From Candidatus Endomicrobium neocapritermitis (GTDB taxonomy: Bacteria; Elusimicrobiota; Endomicrobiia; Endomicrobiales; Endomicrobiaceae), in the NCBI GenBank assembly GCA_009778325.1, contig WRJZ01000025.1, positions 1 to 33,916 of the forward strand: a DNA stretch of 33,916 bases. Direction: 5' to 3'. Both the position numbers and the translations under genes were made by a program. Position 1 is the stretch's first letter, and each line of letters opens with the position of its first letter. Below are positions 30,692-33,916 of the stretch, in pieces. The notes below the pieces were generated by a model. The model was not told the DNA's origin. It saw only the letters and a list, made by a program, of their open reading frames with translations, and searched no databases.

Positions 30692-32142
30692 TTAACTATC
30701 CCAAACATTTGATTTGCCGCAAGTTCAGCTATAAAAGTAAGTTTGCCGAAAGCCAAACCGCATATTAACGATATAGCGGCAAGCAGAACTACGCTTAAAT
30801 TCATCGGCGACCAAACAGACGATTTATCCGTCTCAAAACTGCCAACGGGCTCTGCCAAAAACACTTTATAAAATACTCTTAGCATATACAGTATAGTCAA
30901 AGTGGCGGCAGCCGTAAAAACTACGGCAACGCCTATATATCCGGCGTCAGCCGCGCCTGTAATAACCATAAATTTACTGAAAAAACCGCCGGTCGGAGGT
31001 ATGCCTATAACAGACATCATGCACAAAAGGAATGCAATATAAGTTACAGGTATAACTTTTGAAAGGCCGCCCATTTTTGTTATATCTTTTGTGTGCGTTT
31101 TATGCTCAATTATGCCGGCGCTGAGGAAAAGACCCGCTTTAGCAACAGAATGCATAAGAATAAACAGCATTGAGCCCGCAAAAGCCAAACGCGTGCCGGC
31201 TGCAAAGCCTAAAAATATAAAAGCAAGCTGGCTTACGGTTGAAAAAGCTATTATTCTTTTTATATCTTTTTCAATAAGCGCTGCTCCGCCCGCTATAAAA
31301 GCGCTCAAAGCTATTATTACAAATACTGTTATTTTTATTGTTTCGGAAGGAATTATCACGCCGTTAAATAATCTCGCGTAAACATAAACGCCTATTTTTA
31401 CAAGAACCGCGGCATGAAGCAAAGCCGTCACCGGCGACGGAGCAACGCCAGCGTCGGCAAGCCAGGTATGAAAAGGAAAAGTGGCTGATTTAGCGAAAAT
31501 TCCGCATAAAATTAAAATAACCGTTATATTCTTAACGGTTCCGGGCGCTATTGCCGTGTGAATAGCGGCAAAATCAAATGATCCGGCCTGCTCGGCAAGC
31601 ATAATAAACCCTGCCAGCATCAGAAACGCGCCTCCTGCCGTAACCATGAAAGCTTTATTGGCGCGCCGTACATAATCTTCTTTCCTGAAAAAACCTATCA
31701 AACGCCATGAAGCAATCGCCGTCATTTCCCAGAAAATATAAAGGAAAATGAGGTTTGCCGAAAAAATTATGCCCATCATTGAGCCTAAAAATAAGAGCAC
31801 TGTAAAATAGTATTCATTCTGGTTTTTATAAGAATCAATGTATTCGAAAGAATAAAAAACTATTATTGCGCTTACAAGAGAAGAAACCAGCGCGCAAAAT
31901 AAGGCAAACGCATCGGCTTTCAATATAAAATTGAGGCCCAAAGGCAAATCATAATAAAATGAAACTATATTTCCCGCAAAAACAGAAGGAGCCAGAAATA
32001 AGCCTAAAATAAACGTGATTAAGGCAAGAGATAAAGCAGAAATATTTCTTGCTTTTACCGAAAACTGGCCGATTACCGGAAGCAGAGATGAGAAAAGGAC
32101 GGGAACTGCAACGATAAGTATTAATAAAATTTCATTTGACAT
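30688..32142 (-). CDS. Antiporter-like ion-pumping subunit (NuoL/NuoM-like), first gene of the operon
   Basis: 484 residues with about fourteen helices. IFLYIFWEMTAIASWRLIGF holds the helix-5 Glu; CGIFAKSATFPFHTWLADAG followed by VAPSPVTALLHAAVLVKIGV is a full L/M-type helix 7-8 signature; EKDIKRIIAFSTVSQLAFIF follows. It begins the transcript behind a leader of about 80 bases. The ribosome site (AGCGGAAC) is weak and far from the ATG. Confidence 0.9.
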   Translation of the reverse strand: MSNEILLILIVAVPVLFSSLLPVIGQFSVKARNISALSLALITFILGLFLAPSVFAGNIVSFYYDLPLGLNFILKADAFALFCALVSSLVSAIIVFYSFEYIDSYKNQNEYYFTVLLFLGSMMGIIFSANLIFLYIFWEMTAIASWRLIGFFRKEDYVRRANKAFMVTAGGAFLMLAGFIMLAEQAGSFDFAAIHTAIAPGTVKNITVILILCGIFAKSATFPFHTWLADAGVAPSPVTALLHAAVLVKIGVYVYARLFNGVIIPSETIKITVFVIIALSAFIAGGAALIEKDIKRIIAFSTVSQLAFIFLGFAAGTRLAFAGSMLFILMHSVAKAGLFLSAGIIEHKTHTKDITKMGGLSKVIPVTYIAFLLCMMSVIGIPPTGGFFSKFMVITGAADAGYIGVAVVFTAAATLTILYMLRVFYKVFLAEPVGSFETDKSSVWSPMNLSVVLLAAISLICGLAFGKLTFIAELAANQMFGIVK

Positions 32143-32171
32143 AAAATTATTGTTCCGCTATCAAATTAGAA

Positions 32172-32209
32172 ACCGCGCATACAAGTTTTAAACTCTTGAT
32201 ATGAGCGGT
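32172..32209 (-). promoter_or_regulatory. Leader hairpin of the hydrogenase operon
   Basis: In the 5' leader, ACCGC pairs with GCGGT, CATA with TATG and CAAG with CTTG around a nine-base AT-rich loop, with one mismatch and one bulge. No T-run follows, so it is not a clear terminator. It may stabilise the mRNA or be a protein-binding site. Confidence 0.45.
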
Positions 32210-32225
32210 ATTTACTTTAATATAA

Positions 32226-32253
32226 TTATTATATATTTAAAATGTTTTGTCAA
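32226..32253 (-). promoter_or_regulatory. Likely promoter of the hydrogenase operon
   Basis: On the minus strand a consensus TTGACA (32253-32248) is followed by an AT-rich stretch with TATAAT at a short 14-base spacing and TAATAA at 16. The exact -10 is uncertain. Confidence 0.6.
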
Positions 32254-32270
32254 ACAAAGGGATGCATTAG

Positions 32271-32361
32271 GAAGTTTAGAGAGCTTAGAGGTTTAGAAGC
32301 TTAGCAAAAACAAAGACAAAGCCGTTACCAAGCTTCTAAACCTCTAAGCTCTCTAAACTTC
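32271..32361. repeat. Intergenic palindromic element E16
   Basis: A perfect 32-bp inverted repeat, left arm 32271-32302 (GAAGTTTAGAGAGCTTAGAG and on) and right arm 32330-32361, with a 27-base centre containing ACAAAGACAAAGCCGTTACC. The arms repeat TTAGAG and TTAGAAG words. It lies about ten bases past the ABC-F stop and just upstream of the hydrogenase promoter. Confidence 0.9.
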
Positions 32362-32372
32362 ATCTTTTTTAT

Positions 32373-33776
32373 CTATAATTCATAAAAATTTGTTATTCCC
32401 AAATCTTTTAAAAAAGCTATGTCATGGGATACTATCACCATTGCTCCCGGATACTCTTTTAAAACCTGAGTAACATGCTCTTTTGTCTCCAAATCTATAT
32501 TATTTGTAATTTCGTCTATAAGTAAAAGTTTTGGAGTTTTAACCGCGATTTTGGCAAGGCTTAAACGGGCTTTTTCTCCGCCGGACAAAAGTTCGACTCT
32601 TTTATTTACTTCTTCATTCTTCCTGAATAAAAATCCGTTTAAAATATCCCTTAATTCGTCATGCGTTTTTTGCGGGCTTGCTTGCGATAATGTTTCAATA
32701 ACGGTTTTATTGTCATCTAAGGTGCCGTAATACTGGTCAAGATAGGCAATATCATCGGCATCCGGCACATCCCAAAAGCCTTCTTTGGTTATTTCCGGAT
32801 AATTTAAAATCGCTTTAAGAAGAGTGCTTTTGCCTGAACCGTTATCTCCGGTTATTGCAAGATGCCCGTTGCCTGATACCGACAAAGTTAAATCATGCAA
32901 AACCGGTTTCCCCGCATAACCGGCGCTTGCATTGCTTAAAGAAAGTATGGTTTTAAAACCGATATCTTTTGCGGTTAATGAAAATTTCGGTTTTAAAATT
33001 TCCGGGATTCTCAATGCGGAAAGCTGTTCGTTTATGCTGCCTCTTCTTTCGCTTATGTTTTCTTTATTTCTGCCGGAAGCTTTTTCCGCGGAGCTTTGTT
33101 TTAAATCGCCGACTGCAGGAAGCCATTTTTTTTGATTTACAAATTTCTCGCCGCGTTCTTTGCTTTTTTTTGCTCTTTTCTGCTCTTTCATCAGAGCTTT
33201 GTGATTTTCTTTTTTTTCTTTTTTCAAACCGGAAAGCTCTTTTTCAAGACTCTGCCTTTTTTGGAACAACTCATTTTTATAATCGTCAAATCTTCCCGAA
33301 AACACGGTAATTTTGCCGTTGTCTATATGCCAAAAAGTATCAATTGAACTTCTTAAAAGCTCCGCGTCATGAGAAACTATGATCAAAGTCCCGTTATAAT
33401 GCTCAAGCATTTTTATAAGAGATTTACGGTTTTTTAAATCAAGGTGATTAGTGGGCTCGTCAAGCAAAAGAGCGTCAGGACGCAGCGATAATGCGGCGCT
33501 CAGCGCCTTATTGAATTTTTGTCCGCCGCTCAGATTTTCATATTCATGTATAAGCTGAGGCACATACCCGAAAATAATATTGCCGTTATTGAGTATTTCG
33601 CCTTCGGAAGGCTGCAGAGTTCCGGAAATTATTTTTAAAAGAGAGGATTTTCCGCTCCCGTTATTGCCTATTACCGCAATACGGCTGCCGGGTTGTATTT
33701 GAGCTGAAAAATTTTCAAAACAGATTTTGTTTGGGAAATACAGACTGATATTTTTTAAAATTATGGATTTGTGCAT
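32373..33776 (-). CDS. ABC-F family ATPase
   Basis: 467 residues with two ABC domains and no membrane part. Domain 1: Walker A GNNGSGKSS, signature LSGGQKFNKAL, Walker B LLLDEPTNHLD. Then a long Lys/Glu-rich linker (about 185-265, KRQSLEKELSGLKKEKKE). Domain 2: GDNGSGKST, LSGGEKARLSL, and LLIDEITNNID, in which the DEPTNHLD box is altered. ABC-F proteins bind the ribosome, rescue stalled complexes or give resistance to ribosome-targeting antibiotics; which applies here is unknown. I chose the ATG at 33776 (MHKSIILKNISLYF); an upstream start would add 16 unrelated residues. Single gene, next to E16 and E17. Confidence 0.9.
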   Translation of the reverse strand: MHKSIILKNISLYFPNKICFENFSAQIQPGSRIAVIGNNGSGKSSLLKIISGTLQPSEGEILNNGNIIFGYVPQLIHEYENLSGGQKFNKALSAALSLRPDALLLDEPTNHLDLKNRKSLIKMLEHYNGTLIIVSHDAELLRSSIDTFWHIDNGKITVFSGRFDDYKNELFQKRQSLEKELSGLKKEKKENHKALMKEQKRAKKSKERGEKFVNQKKWLPAVGDLKQSSAEKASGRNKENISERRGSINEQLSALRIPEILKPKFSLTAKDIGFKTILSLSNASAGYAGKPVLHDLTLSVSGNGHLAITGDNGSGKSTLLKAILNYPEITKEGFWDVPDADDIAYLDQYYGTLDDNKTVIETLSQASPQKTHDELRDILNGFLFRKNEEVNKRVELLSGGEKARLSLAKIAVKTPKLLLIDEITNNIDLETKEHVTQVLKEYPGAMVIVSHDIAFLKDLGITNFYEL

Positions 33777-33831
33777 ATAAACCTCACGACAAACGCATGA
33801 AAGTTCTTGACACCTTGACAGCACAAAGGCA

Positions 33832-33916
33832 TGATGTACGCCTTCGGCGCATGATGTCGCTGCGCTAATGATGTATTGCCGCTTTGCGGCAACATGATGT
33901 AATGTGTCCTTGTCTT
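33832..33916. repeat. Hairpin-array element E17 (second copy of E2, cut by window edge)
   Basis: The last ~85 bases repeat the start of E2, with CGCC-TTC-GGCG, CGCTGCGCT and TGCCGC-TTT-GCGGCA hairpins and GTGTCCTTGTCTT at the edge. Two single-base differences from E2 are seen. It lies upstream of the ABC-F gene. Confidence 0.85.

Noticed and set aside
21808-32142. Annotation as NADH:quinone oxidoreductase (complex I)
   Set aside because: NuoE, F and G are missing and the large subunit has RVCGIC and DPCFSC; the small subunit has CxxC instead of CC. A hydrogenase fits better.
27502-32142. Annotation of the three antiporter genes as an Mrp Na+/H+ antiporter
   Set aside because: No MrpE, F or G genes, and the genes are part of one operon with hydrogenase subunits.

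Overview
The window reads as AT-rich chromosomal DNA of an anaerobic Gram-negative bacterium. The evidence is a membrane-bound [NiFe] hydrogenase operon, a proton-pumping pyrophosphatase, a TM1266-type regulator that usually accompanies iron-only hydrogenases, an outer-membrane autotransporter and type IV pilins. The gene mix would suit Elusimicrobiota (Endomicrobium-like), but that assignment is my inference and was not tested. I see no phage, transposase, plasmid or CRISPR genes. Gene content is housekeeping plus energy metabolism; the unusual part is what lies between the genes.

Layout. 1-941 (minus): tRNA-Tyr, tRNA-Gly, tRNA-Thr and the 5' end of tuf, behind a strong promoter. 1057-1671: a VTT/DedA-like membrane protein. 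1942-5648 (plus): rsmE, mtaB, comEC. 5685-6338: a secreted degenerate LytM protein. 6515-9140 (plus): nadK and recN. 9130-10090 (minus): two type IV pilin-like genes. 10244-10720: a guanine deaminase. 10881-11126: a TM1266-like ACT-fold protein. 11248-15601 (minus): a tightly packed envelope operon (M50-like metalloprotease, SEC59-type kinase, ABC ATPase, ABC permease, NodB deacetylase). 15891-18299: K+-independent-type pyrophosphatase. 18470-21637: a Pmp-like autotransporter. 21808-32142 (minus): twelve genes for an energy-converting hydrogenase. 32373-33776: an ABC-F ATPase.

The hydrogenase operon encodes homologues of all eleven core subunits of respiratory complex I (A, B, C, D, H, I, J, K and three L/M/N-type antiporter subunits), with no NuoE, F or G. 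The large subunit keeps all four Ni-Fe cysteines, the small subunit has hydrogenase-type cysteine spacing, and a HycI-type maturation protease closes the operon. It most likely couples ferredoxin oxidation and H2 formation to ion pumping. With the pyrophosphatase it would feed the same ion gradient.

The most striking non-coding feature is a family of about seventeen intergenic palindromic elements, E1 to E17. The arms differ between copies, but they are always self-complementary and are usually built from short repeated words. Many copies carry small hairpins with TTC or GAA loops. Many begin with AACGGCA or AAAGGCA placed within a few bases of a stop codon or tRNA 3' end, and several supply the stop codon of the neighbouring gene. 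I regard this as the best candidate in the window for an undescribed system.
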